A stretch of DNA of 64,000 nt from Paracoccaceae bacterium (GCA_024304985.1 JAMWZC010000007.1:1-64000), one strand, 5' to 3'. Positions 7,202-16,310 are shown, counted from the first letter of the stretch. Notes: generated by a model from the sequence alone, not told the origin. Made by a program: numbers and translations.

Positions 7202-9421
7202 TTAATCATTGTCATTCAGCAGCATTCGCTTAGCTTCACCGGCCTCCTGCGATAATGGTTCGCTTGCAGTTTGCGACAAACGATTTAGCCGCTCCATCAC
7301 TCCTTCGATGTCACAGAATTTTCTGAGCGACTGTTGATCTATCCTCCAGTAGTCACCAGCTGTTGACCTTACCATTTGCTTGAGCGCGAACAAAAATTGA
7401 ACCAACGCCTGGTCAGTTGAGATCACTTGTTCGACGCTTTGTCTAACTTCGTCTGGATTGCCACTGGCGTCACTCCAAAACCAAAGAACAGTCATTAGCG
7501 AATGTAATTCTAGTAGTGCTCCATTGTTGGCGATCGAACGGATTCGCTCCAACAACAGCGAGACAACAGCATCTAGCTGATCCTCCGACAAGATTGCTTC
7601 TCTATTCCTGGTGCGCTCTCCAATCCTTCCTTGGGCAAAAAGCTCAGCCCGAAGCACATAGCTCATCCATCCCATCGCAGAGCCATTCTGGGCCATACGA
7701 GCAAGAGTAGCGCAACGTTCGTCGGCGGTTAGTGGCAAAACGAGGGCGCGGAGTGTCCAAGTAGCCATTTGAAAGGGCGAAGCACCAAAGAAAGGTGCAG
7801 GTCCCAACTGACTATCCATCCTATCCACCGTCTCAGCCAGAAGGGATGCCAAAGCCATTCGCTGTTCGTTGTTCAGATCGTTGCCACGAGCTAGCGCCTG
7901 CACCCGATCCAGCAATCTCTCACTCAACGTTGTTCCCGCTGGATCAGTTGCCTGAGTGAAGGAAAGTAACGTCTCTACTGCTGCTTTTGGATTAATTAAC
8001 GTATCATCCAAAAAGTCGGCGAAACTCTGGTCTGTAATTCCATAGCGCCCTTCAACTAGATCGTAGTATTTTCTCCAATGCTCCGGACTGCTTAGTCTTT
8101 GACCTCGAATTGCTACATCCACTTCTTCTTGCGAACGACCTCCGAACAGCGATGGACTATCATCTGCCATCGTCAGATTAGAAAGCCCTGGTAGAAACTC
8201 ACCTAATACGTCCAGTAAAGCGTCTGGATCGATCTGTTCCCTTTCACAGCACTGTATCAGGGTATTTCGAAAACGTTCAGAAACCCGGTCAACAAAAGCA
8301 CGGTGATCGCCATTATTAAAATACTCCTCACAATATTGCCTACTCCAAGCATATAAGTCAGGTGCCTTTATCCTCAAACAAGTTATGAACAGAATATCTC
8401 CGGCATCCACTGCCCCTTTGAGCATTGACCACCCAAAGCTGACAGCGTTTGCGATACGAGCTACATCCCTAGGAGTATTCAAAAATAGAGGCCGAGCAGC
8501 TCTCCAGAGCGCTATCCTTACACTTTCAGCCCTGTCGGCATTCACCTCCCCAAAGACCGGTTGTAGCTCTTCTGCTAACGCTCTGGTAAGATCGTATGGA
8601 CTAGCGATTGGCACATCTACTTTTAGCTGAACTATCTTCTCTAAATACTCATCCCCATCCACACCGAGCACATTTTTAATTGAAGTAGCAACCTGTTGAC
8701 GGTCATAGGCAACCAAGAAAGTTACATGTGGGAGGTTCAGAGTGGACCGGATTAAACGAGCCATCTCAACGATCTCATGAGGGTCCAGCCTATCAAGGTC
8801 GTCTACAACAATAAGCACCCGGACTTTGGCCTTGCTGAGAGCGTCCTGAGCGCTGTCTCGCAGCTCATCGAGGGTTGCAGGCTTTGATCCGACTAAGCCG
8901 AGGAGACGGCCAACACTACCGAATACTGCTACAACCGGAGCAAGCCATGGGCTTACAGCAAACCCAAATGCAGTTGCCGTTGCTACTCCTACTGTAAGCC
9001 CCGCCTCTACACCTCTTATTGCCCTTCCATACTGCTCCAGTGACCTTATAGCCTGCTTTAAATCGCGAGACTGCTTATCTCGTGGAACGTTTTTCCGAAT
9101 GCTACTTGCAACTGCCGGCAAGAGCCCCCGCAAAAGCGCATCTCTATTGCCAACAAGCCAAGGAGAGTATGGCAAGATAATAGCGTGAGTATTATGTGGC
9201 CCACTAAGCAGTTCTCTCGACAATGCCTCCGTTGTAAGATTGATCAGGCTAGTTTTGCCAGAGCCCCAAGGACCACAGATACCAATGGTAAAGCTATTTG
9301 AGCGATTGTAGGCTGCAATCTCACGCGCCAAGCCATTGGCGAACGGAGAGAAGACAAATTTATCCTCACTCTTTGTTGAGATTGGTGCATCTGGGTCCAG
9401 TTGTTTCGATTCACTGCTCAT
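7202..9421 (-). CDS. KAP-family P-loop NTPase
   Basis: The protein is 739 residues from the ATG at 9421 (GGAG is 9 bp upstream). Walker A is GPWGSGKTS at 50-58 and Walker B is VRVLIVVDDLDRLD at 200-213. The hydrophobic segment inserted between them (about 138-178, probably two membrane helices) is the hallmark of KAP NTPases. The long C-terminal part (300-739) is helical with no recognised domain. KAP proteins are membrane-associated ATPases; some, such as PifA, exclude phage. Its place between a restriction-like nuclease and the replication-like gene suggests defence, but the action is unknown. GC is low and it stands alone between gaps of about 260 bp on either side. Confidence 0.85.
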   Translation of the reverse strand: MSSESKQLDPDAPISTKSEDKFVFSPFANGLAREIAAYNRSNSFTIGICGPWGSGKTSLINLTTEALSRELLSGPHNTHAIILPYSPWLVGNRDALLRGLLPAVASSIRKNVPRDKQSRDLKQAIRSLEQYGRAIRGVEAGLTVGVATATAFGFAVSPWLAPVVAVFGSVGRLLGLVGSKPATLDELRDSAQDALSKAKVRVLIVVDDLDRLDPHEIVEMARLIRSTLNLPHVTFLVAYDRQQVATSIKNVLGVDGDEYLEKIVQLKVDVPIASPYDLTRALAEELQPVFGEVNADRAESVRIALWRAARPLFLNTPRDVARIANAVSFGWSMLKGAVDAGDILFITCLRIKAPDLYAWSRQYCEEYFNNGDHRAFVDRVSERFRNTLIQCCEREQIDPDALLDVLGEFLPGLSNLTMADDSPSLFGGRSQEEVDVAIRGQRLSSPEHWRKYYDLVEGRYGITDQSFADFLDDTLINPKAAVETLLSFTQATDPAGTTLSERLLDRVQALARGNDLNNEQRMALASLLAETVDRMDSQLGPAPFFGASPFQMATWTLRALVLPLTADERCATLARMAQNGSAMGWMSYVLRAELFAQGRIGERTRNREAILSEDQLDAVVSLLLERIRSIANNGALLELHSLMTVLWFWSDASGNPDEVRQSVEQVISTDQALVQFLFALKQMVRSTAGDYWRIDQQSLRKFCDIEGVMERLNRLSQTASEPLSQEAGEAKRMLLNDND

Positions 9422-9696
9422 AACACCTGACTCCAATAGCCCAAAGAATGTTCAACGATGATGACGAAGCAGAATCTATAGAGCTCATTGGTCATCTACA
9501 TTTATAACACACTCACTCGTCTTACGTTTCAAAGTAATTCTTCCGATGCTCTTCAGATCACCATGGCCACCAAGGCGAAACTTAATAGCAGTCTAGCCAT
9601 ATACTGCCCTAAAGAAATAGCCTTAGTCGAAACCAAGCCTACCTAAGCTACCCAGCTAACAGGCTTCCAAGACCCTAAGAGATACCGATGATGCCC

Positions 9697-11058
9697 TCAA
9701 CCCACCCTGATCACAGGGCAAAAGCCGAACCTCTGCTTGTAAGCCTCACCCAAGACTGTCCAGGCTAAATCTTGGTGACGCTCAGCCACTATCAGGCTGT
9801 CAAAGACTGGCAAGGCTGCCACGCCATGCTCTCGGCCAAGACAACTTAGACAGGCCATGAAGCACTCGGACTCTTCGAATTGCAGCCTAGCCCAGTCTAA
9901 TTCGCCCTGCCTGATAGTATCAAGGACTGGGTGCCTGTCGCGAAGGACTTGAACGACCTCACTCAGCGTATAAGTTCTTGCTAGGCTAAGCCCTGTCTTT
10001 TCTTGGTAATCCTGCGACAGCCCTTTTGGCCAGCGACGAGGGTATGACCCTTTACCTGTGGTAGCCGTAAAGACGCCCTTCACCACATCACGCTCAACGC
10101 CTGGCAGGATGTAGGGATCACTGTCGGAACTAAGGCCCAAGCCATTAAGAGCGTATAGAATGAACAGATGACTGGCCCTGACATCCAACTCAACCGTGGG
10201 CTCGCCGCTCCAGGTGATCTCTGAGCGCTGGGCCTTAGGCATCTGCTGCCAGTTGTCCTCAGAGCGGCAATACAGTCTACCACCCATGTTGAAGTCAAAG
10301 TCAGGATAGTTACCCCTATTGAACAGGCGATAGACCATGGGGGTGTCCTTCAAATCAAAGCCGCCATCAGCCAAGATAGCGTTGATCTCTGTTACCCTTC
10401 GGACCTCTTCATCAAATCTTTGGTCTCTTATCCTGACTGATCTAGGCCCCGACTTCCTTCCGCCCTTGCTGATATCCTCGCTCCTGACTGTTACAGGGGT
10501 GATCCGGCTAATTTCCTTGGTGAAGTGTTCACGGATATTGAGACCATTGATCTCATACTGCTCTGCCATTCTGAGGAGGGCAGGTGTTGCCCGATACCTC
10601 GCAGCTTTGGCCATGAAGACATGAGTCACATCCCCTTCCCAGGTTTCTTTCGCGCGGACGAAGCTGGTCTTCTCCATCCAGCCCATCTCAGCCCAGAAGC
10701 GGACAAGATATTCAAAGGATCGCGCCGAAACGAGTGTCTCCTTCAGATGGTCTTTGTCGCTGGAACGATACATGAACCCTCCAGCCTCTTCGTATTGGCT
10801 GTGGTGGATCAGATCAGCAGCGAAAGCGGCAATGGCCCCTTGGAAGTCTTTGAATGCCTTGGCCTGACGTTTACGCGCCCTGGGCTTGGCCTTGGCTTCA
10901 TGCTCCAGGGTGAATTCTGCTAGCTGCGCGGTGAAGGTCCTTGCCTGGTCAGTCTTTGGGCTGAAAACGAATTCAGCCATCCGAGCATTGTCCAGATGCT
11001 TCCTCTCGTGACCCAGGGCGGTCAATTGGCTGTCAATGGCCCTTACTTCATTCATCAT
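9697..11058 (-). CDS. Uncharacterised protein with polymerase-palm-like motifs
   Basis: The protein is 453 residues. The N-terminal half (1-200) is charged and helical, with no known domain. In the C-terminal half I see an ordered series resembling single-subunit RNA polymerases and family A DNA polymerases: VELDVRASH at 289-297 (motif A-like, D292), a DPY at 314-316, RDVVKGVFTATTGKG at 323-337 (motif B-like, K327), and PVFDSLIV at 417-424 (motif C-like, D420). A helix with FEESE lies before motif C. The usual HD of motif C is FD here. It sits directly downstream of the integrase, a common place for island replication genes. Function is inferred and catalysis is unproven. Confidence 0.5.
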   Translation of the reverse strand: MMNEVRAIDSQLTALGHERKHLDNARMAEFVFSPKTDQARTFTAQLAEFTLEHEAKAKPRARKRQAKAFKDFQGAIAAFAADLIHHSQYEEAGGFMYRSSDKDHLKETLVSARSFEYLVRFWAEMGWMEKTSFVRAKETWEGDVTHVFMAKAARYRATPALLRMAEQYEINGLNIREHFTKEISRITPVTVRSEDISKGGRKSGPRSVRIRDQRFDEEVRRVTEINAILADGGFDLKDTPMVYRLFNRGNYPDFDFNMGGRLYCRSEDNWQQMPKAQRSEITWSGEPTVELDVRASHLFILYALNGLGLSSDSDPYILPGVERDVVKGVFTATTGKGSYPRRWPKGLSQDYQEKTGLSLARTYTLSEVVQVLRDRHPVLDTIRQGELDWARLQFEESECFMACLSCLGREHGVAALPVFDSLIVAERHQDLAWTVLGEAYKQRFGFCPVIRVG

Positions 11059-11145
11059 CCTAGTATCCGTTTCAGCTCGGCTCGCAGGACTTACCGTCGT
11101 TCGCCGTTTCCTTCGTTGTTTGCATTAGATGAATCTAAGGCTGCC

Positions 11146-12501
11146 CTAGACCGCGCTCTTCCTGTTGGCTTCTAGTTTGAACTCAGAAGGCAGAACCGTT
11201 CGCAGCATATACCGCTGCATCACTGGGAGGCTGTGTCCTTGGCCGTAACTCTCGCCGACACTCTGGCCAGCCCAGCCGCCAATGCGGTCACTCAGCTCCT
11301 TAGGGGCCTCTACATCCCTCAAACGGTCCCTCATCGTGTGCCTAAAGCTGTGCAGCGTCTGGCCAGCGTGTGCTAAGCCGTTGTCCTTAAGCCATTTGTT
11401 TAGCGCAGAAGAAATACCGTTGGCGTTGAATTCCGCCTTCGATCTCTTCGGGATCAAGGATTGGAACAGGAACTCACCCTCAGTCCTCATCGCTTGCTGC
11501 GCTGCCCATAGAGCGACACCGACTAAAGGGATGACCCTCTCGGATTCCTTGGTCTTCAGCCTTCTCAGCTCATTCGGGCGGATGACAATGTGAGGGACGT
11601 CAGCATCAAGATTTACATCCTGCTTCTTTAGACCCACGATCTCGGCCAATCTGGCCATCGTGTCAGACAGCATTGCAATAACCCACCGGCGTTCATCGTT
11701 CGCTTTCCTACAGGCGTCCTGAATGGCTTCTAGCTGGTCTGTAGTGAAGGGCTTTCTCGGCTTGCGCTGTGCTTCATCAGCGTTGGGAATGGTCAAGCGG
11801 TCGAACGGGTTGGTCCTGCTCAGCTCGAACTCTAGGATACCTGTGGTGATGACTGGGCGAACCTGAGCCAGGTAGCGCCTTATCGTCTCCGCGCCGACAC
11901 CCCGCTTCACCAGCCTGTTCACGAATTCATTGCCATGTTCACGCTTGAGATGGTCCAGGGAAATGTCACCTGTGATTTCAAGCAACAAGCCCCAGGCCCT
12001 CTCGAATTGATCCTTCGCGACCTTTCCCTTCGGTCCTTTGCCCAGCGCAAAATGCTTGTCCTTAGCATCGCTCAACAGCTTTGGCACCGGGGCACCGTAG
12101 AGGATATCCAACGTCAGCTTGTCTTGCGGGGAAACAATGGGCGGAGGCTCGTGAGGCTCATGTGTCCCGATCACCATATCCTGAAAGACCGATAGGAAGG
12201 GGTTGTCTGGATAACGCACACCGTCACCAGGGGCGAGATCAGCAGCCTCTAGCACGGCCAAGGAGACTTGAGGGTCAGCTGCATCCCGGCGGCCCTCTCT
12301 GTGCGCTTGCCACAAAGCATCAAGCCGACGAGTCTGCACATCTGCTCTTCTAGCTGCCTCAGCCTTGTCAGTGGTCTTCAGGCTGAAGAAGAGCTGGACC
12401 ACTTTGCCTTTGCCTAGGTTCTTGTAGATCGCTCGCACGTCTTCAGGGACACGACGACGGTAGTAGTAGGTATTACCCTTTAGTTGCACATGCTTACACA
12501 T
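11146..12501 (-). CDS. Tyrosine site-specific integrase of the element
   Basis: The protein is 451 residues from the ATG at 12501, where the family opening (MCKHVQLKGNTYYYRRRVP) begins. The N-terminal part matches the DUF6538-type region found before phage integrase domains. Catalytic residues can be placed: Arg at about 284 (MARLAEIVGL), HSFR at 384-387, Trp at 410 (GGWAG) and Tyr at about 419 (ESYGQGH). It should catalyse integration at the 3' end of tRNA-Ser, whose gene starts 121 bp upstream. It is transcribed away from the tRNA, into the element. Confidence 0.95.
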   Translation of the reverse strand: MCKHVQLKGNTYYYRRRVPEDVRAIYKNLGKGKVVQLFFSLKTTDKAEAARRADVQTRRLDALWQAHREGRRDAADPQVSLAVLEAADLAPGDGVRYPDNPFLSVFQDMVIGTHEPHEPPPIVSPQDKLTLDILYGAPVPKLLSDAKDKHFALGKGPKGKVAKDQFERAWGLLLEITGDISLDHLKREHGNEFVNRLVKRGVGAETIRRYLAQVRPVITTGILEFELSRTNPFDRLTIPNADEAQRKPRKPFTTDQLEAIQDACRKANDERRWVIAMLSDTMARLAEIVGLKKQDVNLDADVPHIVIRPNELRRLKTKESERVIPLVGVALWAAQQAMRTEGEFLFQSLIPKRSKAEFNANGISSALNKWLKDNGLAHAGQTLHSFRHTMRDRLRDVEAPKELSDRIGGWAGQSVGESYGQGHSLPVMQRYMLRTVLPSEFKLEANRKSAV

Positions 12502-12538
12502 GACGCGGTAGGCCCCGAATTCAAACAGCAGAATCATG

Positions 12539-12574
12539 TTTGTGTAACCTCGTGTGTTACCTCAAGCAACACTC
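12539..12574. repeat. Candidate integrase arm sites at the right end
   Basis: The 13-mer tttgtgtaacctc at 12539-12551 equals 2611-2623 and is followed by an imperfect second copy (tgtgttacctc) and then aagcaacac. It lies between the integrase start and the att repeat, where arm-type or autoregulatory sites are expected. Confidence 0.45.
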
Positions 12575-12619
12575 GAAACACAACCAAGCCATTGATAGGA
12601 AACGGTTTATCAGTGATTT

Positions 12620-12635
12620 GGTGGCGGAGACGATG
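12620..12635. repeat. Right attachment repeat, overlapping the tRNA-Ser 3' end
   Basis: It is identical to 2505-2520. It covers the last 14 bases of the tRNA, including the encoded CCA, plus 2 bases beyond, so integration leaves the tRNA gene intact. Confidence 0.85.
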
Positions 12636-12711
12636 GGATTCGAACCCACGAGACCCTTTCGGGCCTACTCCCTTAGCAGGGGAGCGCCTTCGACCACTCG
12701 GCCACATCTCC
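12622..12711 (-). tRNA. tRNA-Ser(GCU)
   Basis: The gene is 90 nt with encoded CCA. The acceptor stem GGAGATG pairs with CGTCTCC, with discriminator G. The anticodon arm is CTCCC-CTGCTAA-GGGAG, giving anticodon GCU (reads AGC/AGU). The long variable arm (TAGGCCCGAAAGGGTCT) is typical of class II serine tRNAs, and the T-arm is GTGGGTTCGAATCCCAT. It is the integration target of the adjacent element. Confidence 0.97.
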
Positions 12712-12719
12712 GCCGACGG

Positions 12720-12748
12720 GTATAGCCGCGCAAGCATAGGATATACAA
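12720..12748 (-). promoter_or_regulatory. Possible sigma-70 promoter for tRNA-Ser
   Basis: On the minus strand TTGTAT is followed after 17 bp by CTATAC, with the tRNA 5' end 9 bp further on. The spacing is right but the elements are only moderately like consensus. Confidence 0.4.
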
Positions 12749-13213
12749 GGGTAAATTCGCCTTTTGGCGAAAGGCTTCCCGGCATCCCCCAAACCCTTGA
12801 AATGGCATGAAAAGGCGCCGGTGGGACCTGTTTTTGGGCAGGATTTGGGCATGGCCCTTTTCGGCAAAAACGCCCTCGGGAACATGATGAAGAATCTCCG
12901 GACCTTGGCCGGTCAGCGCCGATGTGGATGATGATGCCTGTCCGCGCCGGTGCAAACGGTCCGGTCACCTGCTCAGGAGGAGAGCATCCCTTGAGCAGTG
13001 TGGATACAGGCCCGGCGCGGCCAGATGGGCGGCGTTGCATGCCTGCTTGCGGTGCCATCTCTGCGCATCATGCCTGATCTGGTGTGGAGCATCAGTCGAG
13101 GGCGCGTGGGCAGGATTGTTCGGCGCGTCCGTTTTCAGGGCGCGGATGGGGGAGGGTTCGCGCAGTGCCATTGGTCTGTTGCGCCCCGCCGACAGCCAAG
13201 CCCCGTCTGGAGG
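12749..13213. other. Geneless region between tRNA-Ser and the exporter operon
   Basis: Open frames on both strands here lack ribosome binding sites and recognisable products. GC rises to the level of the core genome. I see no repeat or RNA structure I would defend. Confidence 0.5.
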
Positions 13214-13912
13214 TCAGCCCGTGCCGGCGACCGATACGATGCGCCCATCCTCCAGCGTCAGGATGCGGTCGGCGCGGTCAAGGATGCGGGTGTCATGGGT
13301 GACCAGCAGCGTTGTGGTGCCGCGTTCCGTGCCAAGCCGTTTCAACAGGTCCACCACATCGGCGGCGCTGTCCTTGTCCAGCGCGGCGGTCGGCTCGTCC
13401 GCCAGCACCAGCGCCGGGTTGCCCGCCAGCGCGCGGGCCACTGCCACACGCTGCTTCTGCCCGCCCGACAGGTTCGCCGGCAGGTAATCCATCCGGTCCG
13501 ACAGGCCGACCAGCCCAAGCGCCCGCGCTGCGGCCTGACTGGCCAGCGCATCGGACACGCCGGGGCGCACCTGCACGCCCATCATGACATTCTGCAACGC
13601 GGTCAGGCTTTCATGCAGGTTATGTGCCTGAAAGATGAAGCCCAGACGCTGGCGCAGACGTGTCAGGGCATGGTCATCCGCGCCGTTCAGTTCATGTCCC
13701 AGCAGGCGGACCGAACCGTCCTGCACCGACCGCAGACAGCCGATCAGGGTCAGCAGGGTTGTCTTGCCGGACCCGGATGGGCCCATCAGGACGGTGAAAC
13801 TGCCGCGCGGCAGTTGGAGCGTGATGTTTTCCAACGCCTGTTTGCGGGCATCACCGCTGCCGAACCAGTGGTTGAGGGCGCGCACCGTGACGATGGGATC
13901 TTCGGCTGTCAT
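13214..13912 (-). CDS. devA: ABC transporter ATP-binding protein, DevA-like
   Basis: The protein is 232 residues with Walker A GPSGSGKTT at 44-52, signature LSGGQ at 148-152, Walker B ALVLADEP at 167-174 and switch histidine H206 (LLVTHD). It has the short LolD/MacB-like form. It is the last gene of a three-gene exporter operon (membrane fusion protein, DevC-type permease, ATPase), the order and composition of DevBCA exporters. It energises export of a lipid, glycolipid or peptide whose identity cannot be told from sequence. Confidence 0.9.
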   Translation of the reverse strand: MTAEDPIVTVRALNHWFGSGDARKQALENITLQLPRGSFTVLMGPSGSGKTTLLTLIGCLRSVQDGSVRLLGHELNGADDHALTRLRQRLGFIFQAHNLHESLTALQNVMMGVQVRPGVSDALASQAAARALGLVGLSDRMDYLPANLSGGQKQRVAVARALAGNPALVLADEPTAALDKDSAADVVDLLKRLGTERGTTTLLVTHDTRILDRADRILTLEDGRIVSVAGTG

Positions 13913-13923
13913 GTTTCGCGTCC

Positions 13924-15096
13924 TCAGAACAGGTCGGCGGGGTCAGCCGCCGCCAGCCGCCGCGTGGCGATGATCCCCGACAGGGTCGAGAAGACGACCG
14001 TGCCCATGAAAACCGTGACGGCCATACCGGCTGTCATCGTCAGCGGCAGGGTCGTGACCGCTGCCATCAGCGTCAGGATTGCCGTGCCGATGACAAGCCC
14101 CGGCAGAAAGCCAAGCACGCCCAGAACCAGCGCCTCTTCGGTCACGATGCCAAGGAAGAAACGCGGGCCATAGCCCATCGCCTTGAAGGTCGCGTATTCG
14201 CGCAAGTGATCGGCCACATCGGCGGAGAGCACCTGATAGACGATCACAAGCCCTACCAGCACCCCGATCAGCACACCAAAGCCGAAGATCACGCCGGTCG
14301 GACGCTGTGTCTGCTGATAGCGCAGATCCTCGGCCCCGGCGTCGGCATAGCTGCGGATGCGCAGGCTCTTGTCCGAGATCAGGCCGCGCAGCCGCGTGAT
14401 CGTGGCTGCCACATCCGCGCCGGGGCGCAGGCGTAACAGGATGTGATCGGGTGCCGCCGAACTGCGCGCGGGGAAAAGCGACAGGAACGTCTGGTCGGAC
14501 AGCATCATGAACCCGTCCCCGCCAAAGCCGCCGCCGCCTGCGAATGTGCCGATGGCGGTCAGGGTGCGGCCCTGGGTTTCGAAGCTGCGCGGGGTCTGCG
14601 ACCGGATCGCCGCGGCCTCCTCGCGCGGCAGGCCACGGGCCAAGCGGTCGAGGATGGCCGCACCCTGCACTTGCAGCAGGTGAAGATCCTCGATCACGCC
14701 GGGGGCCACGAACGCGGGCCGGGCCGGATCGATTCCGAAGGTGGTGAAGGTGATGTCCCTGTCGCCCCTGTCCCATGGCACATTGCCCACGAAGAGCCCC
14801 ATGCCTTCGACCACATCGGGGTCGGCCAGCGCCTGCAGCATCCATTGGCGCGCGACATTGCCGCCATCGGACAGGGCATTCGCATCGCTGGCCGAGATCA
14901 TGATATCGGCCTGAAAGAACCCATAAGGTTTCAGCGTCGCGGCCCCCATGGCGTTCATCAGGCCAAGCTGCACGAAGACCAGCACATTGGCGAAGGCGAC
15001 GCCCGACAAGGCCGCCGCGAAGCGTCCGCGCTTGTGCGTCAGTTGCAGCCAGCCGATGGGCAGCCGTCCCAGCAGGCGTTGCAACAGGCGGGTCAT
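13924..15096 (-). CDS. devC: ABC exporter permease, DevC/FtsX family
   Basis: The protein is 390 residues. It has an N-terminal membrane helix (about 25-48), a large periplasmic domain (about 50-265) and three C-terminal helices (about 268-295, 320-345, 350-378), the MacB/FtsX layout. The opening LPIGWLQLTHKRGRFAAALSGVAFANVL is typical of the DevC branch. It overlaps the upstream fusion protein gene by 4 bp (15093-15096) and is 11 bp from the ATPase gene, so all three are co-translated. Confidence 0.88.
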   Translation of the reverse strand: MTRLLQRLLGRLPIGWLQLTHKRGRFAAALSGVAFANVLVFVQLGLMNAMGAATLKPYGFFQADIMISASDANALSDGGNVARQWMLQALADPDVVEGMGLFVGNVPWDRGDRDITFTTFGIDPARPAFVAPGVIEDLHLLQVQGAAILDRLARGLPREEAAAIRSQTPRSFETQGRTLTAIGTFAGGGGFGGDGFMMLSDQTFLSLFPARSSAAPDHILLRLRPGADVAATITRLRGLISDKSLRIRSYADAGAEDLRYQQTQRPTGVIFGFGVLIGVLVGLVIVYQVLSADVADHLREYATFKAMGYGPRFFLGIVTEEALVLGVLGFLPGLVIGTAILTLMAAVTTLPLTMTAGMAVTVFMGTVVFSTLSGIIATRRLAAADPADLF

Positions 15097-16310
15097 TGCG
15101 CCGCCCGCGCGGCGGCCCCGGTGTCGATCCGCGCCACCGCTTCGAGATTGGTGAAACGCGCCGCGACGACCGAGGAGGTGGCATCCAGGGCGACCAGGAT
15201 GCGGATCACGCGTGCGTCCGAATTGGCCGCCGCATCATCCGAGATGAGGCCCTGCCGCCCGACGGTCAGGCCGATCCGGTCCACCTTGCCAGAGAGGGTC
15301 TGCCCCAGCGCATCGGCCACGATCTCGACCGGTTGGCCGGGCGCCACGGCGCTGATGCGGTCCTGCCAGATCTCGACCTCGGCCATCATCTGGCCCGTGT
15401 CGCCCATCTCCATGATCCCTTGGGCGGGCGGGCGCTGGCCCGGGGTCACGTGGATATCCAGAATGGTGCCGGCGATGGGCGCGCGCACCTCGGCGCGGCC
15501 AAGATCCATCCGCGCGCGGGCGAGTTCGGCCTTGGCCGCGTCCACATTGCGGTTCGCGACAACGACATCGGGCTGCGCGTCGATGGCCAGTGCGGCAAAG
15601 CGCGCCAGTGTCGCCTCGGCCCGCGCCACGGCCTGGGCGGCCTCGGTCGCGCGCGATTGGGCCGCGTCCAGCGTCGCCGTTGTCGCCACGCCACGCGCGG
15701 CCAGTTCCGCTGTCCGCGCAAGGCTTGCAGCCGCCTCGGTGGCGCTGGCGCGGGCCTGATCCAGCGTGGCCTGCGCCTCGGCGCGGCTGGCCTCGATCGA
15801 GGCACGGGTCTGCATCAGCGTCGCTTCCCGCACAGCCAGATTCGCTTCGGCCTGAAGGACCGCGCCGTCCAGCGCCTGGCGGTTATCCAGCCGCGCCAGC
15901 GTATCGCCACGCGCGACCCTGTCGCCGATGGAGACAAGGATCTCGGCCACCCGCGCATCGCCCGCACCATAGGGGGCGGCCACCACGGCCACATCGCCAC
16001 GGGGCATGAGGCGGGCCAACCCCACGACATCCGACGGCAAAAGGGTTTCGGCCAATTGTGAGGGCATTTCGATTTCAGGCGGCAGGGCGATCGGGCTTGT
16101 CGTGCCACCGCCCGGTTGCAGGCCCGTCAGCGCGTAAAAGCCCTGCAGGCCGGGGGGCTGAAAATACATGCCGATCACCGCGCCCGAGAACATGAACACG
16201 GGGATCAGCAGCACCAGAAGATAGCGCTTTCGGAAATGGCGCTGCTTCTGAACCGCAGTATCGTCAATCTGCAAGTCGATGGGCAGTGTGGGGTCGTCCT
16301 TCAGGGTCAT
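15093..16310 (-). CDS. devB: Membrane fusion protein (HlyD/DevB-like) of the exporter
   Basis: The protein is 405 residues from the ATG at 16310, chosen for the GGAGG 6 bp upstream. There is a cytoplasmic N-terminus, one membrane helix (RYLLVLLIPVFMFSGAVIGMYF, about 31-52), a biotinyl-lipoyl-like half motif (GDRVARGDTLARLDNR), a long alanine-rich helical hairpin (about 180-275), then the second lipoyl half and beta domain (VRAPIAGTILDIHVTPGQ). It bridges the inner-membrane permease to an outer-membrane channel; no TolC-type gene is nearby. First gene of the operon. Confidence 0.88.
   Translation of the reverse strand: MTLKDDPTLPIDLQIDDTAVQKQRHFRKRYLLVLLIPVFMFSGAVIGMYFQPPGLQGFYALTGLQPGGGTTSPIALPPEIEMPSQLAETLLPSDVVGLARLMPRGDVAVVAAPYGAGDARVAEILVSIGDRVARGDTLARLDNRQALDGAVLQAEANLAVREATLMQTRASIEASRAEAQATLDQARASATEAAASLARTAELAARGVATTATLDAAQSRATEAAQAVARAEATLARFAALAIDAQPDVVVANRNVDAAKAELARARMDLGRAEVRAPIAGTILDIHVTPGQRPPAQGIMEMGDTGQMMAEVEIWQDRISAVAPGQPVEIVADALGQTLSGKVDRIGLTVGRQGLISDDAAANSDARVIRILVALDATSSVVAARFTNLEAVARIDTGAAARAAQ

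Larger units (their letters stand above)
2505..12635. mobile_element. Integrative element inserted at tRNA-Ser(GCU), about 10.1 kb
   Basis: The element is bounded by an exact 16-bp direct repeat (2505-2520 and 12620-12635) of which 14 bp are the 3' end of tRNA-Ser. A tyrosine integrase lies next to the tRNA, pointing inward, as in typical genomic islands and satellites. All genes inside are on the minus strand. The contents are an integrase, a polymerase-palm-like protein, a KAP NTPase, a serine recombinase, several small proteins and an EVE-HNH nuclease. No capsid, tail, relaxase or type IV secretion genes are visible, so it would need help to move. GC is clearly below that of the flanking core. 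The boundaries come from the repeat itself; excision has not been shown. Confidence 0.85.

Noticed and set aside
2505-12635. Prophage interpretation of the tRNA-linked element
   Set aside because: No capsid, portal, terminase, tail, lysis or repressor genes are visible.
12534-13058. Long minus-strand open frame across the tRNA-Ser gene
   Set aside because: It overlaps a complete tRNA and shows no product or ribosome binding site; high-GC DNA gives many such frames.
14443-15759. 438-codon plus-strand frame
   Set aside because: It is antisense to the well-supported devC and devB genes and has no recognisable product.
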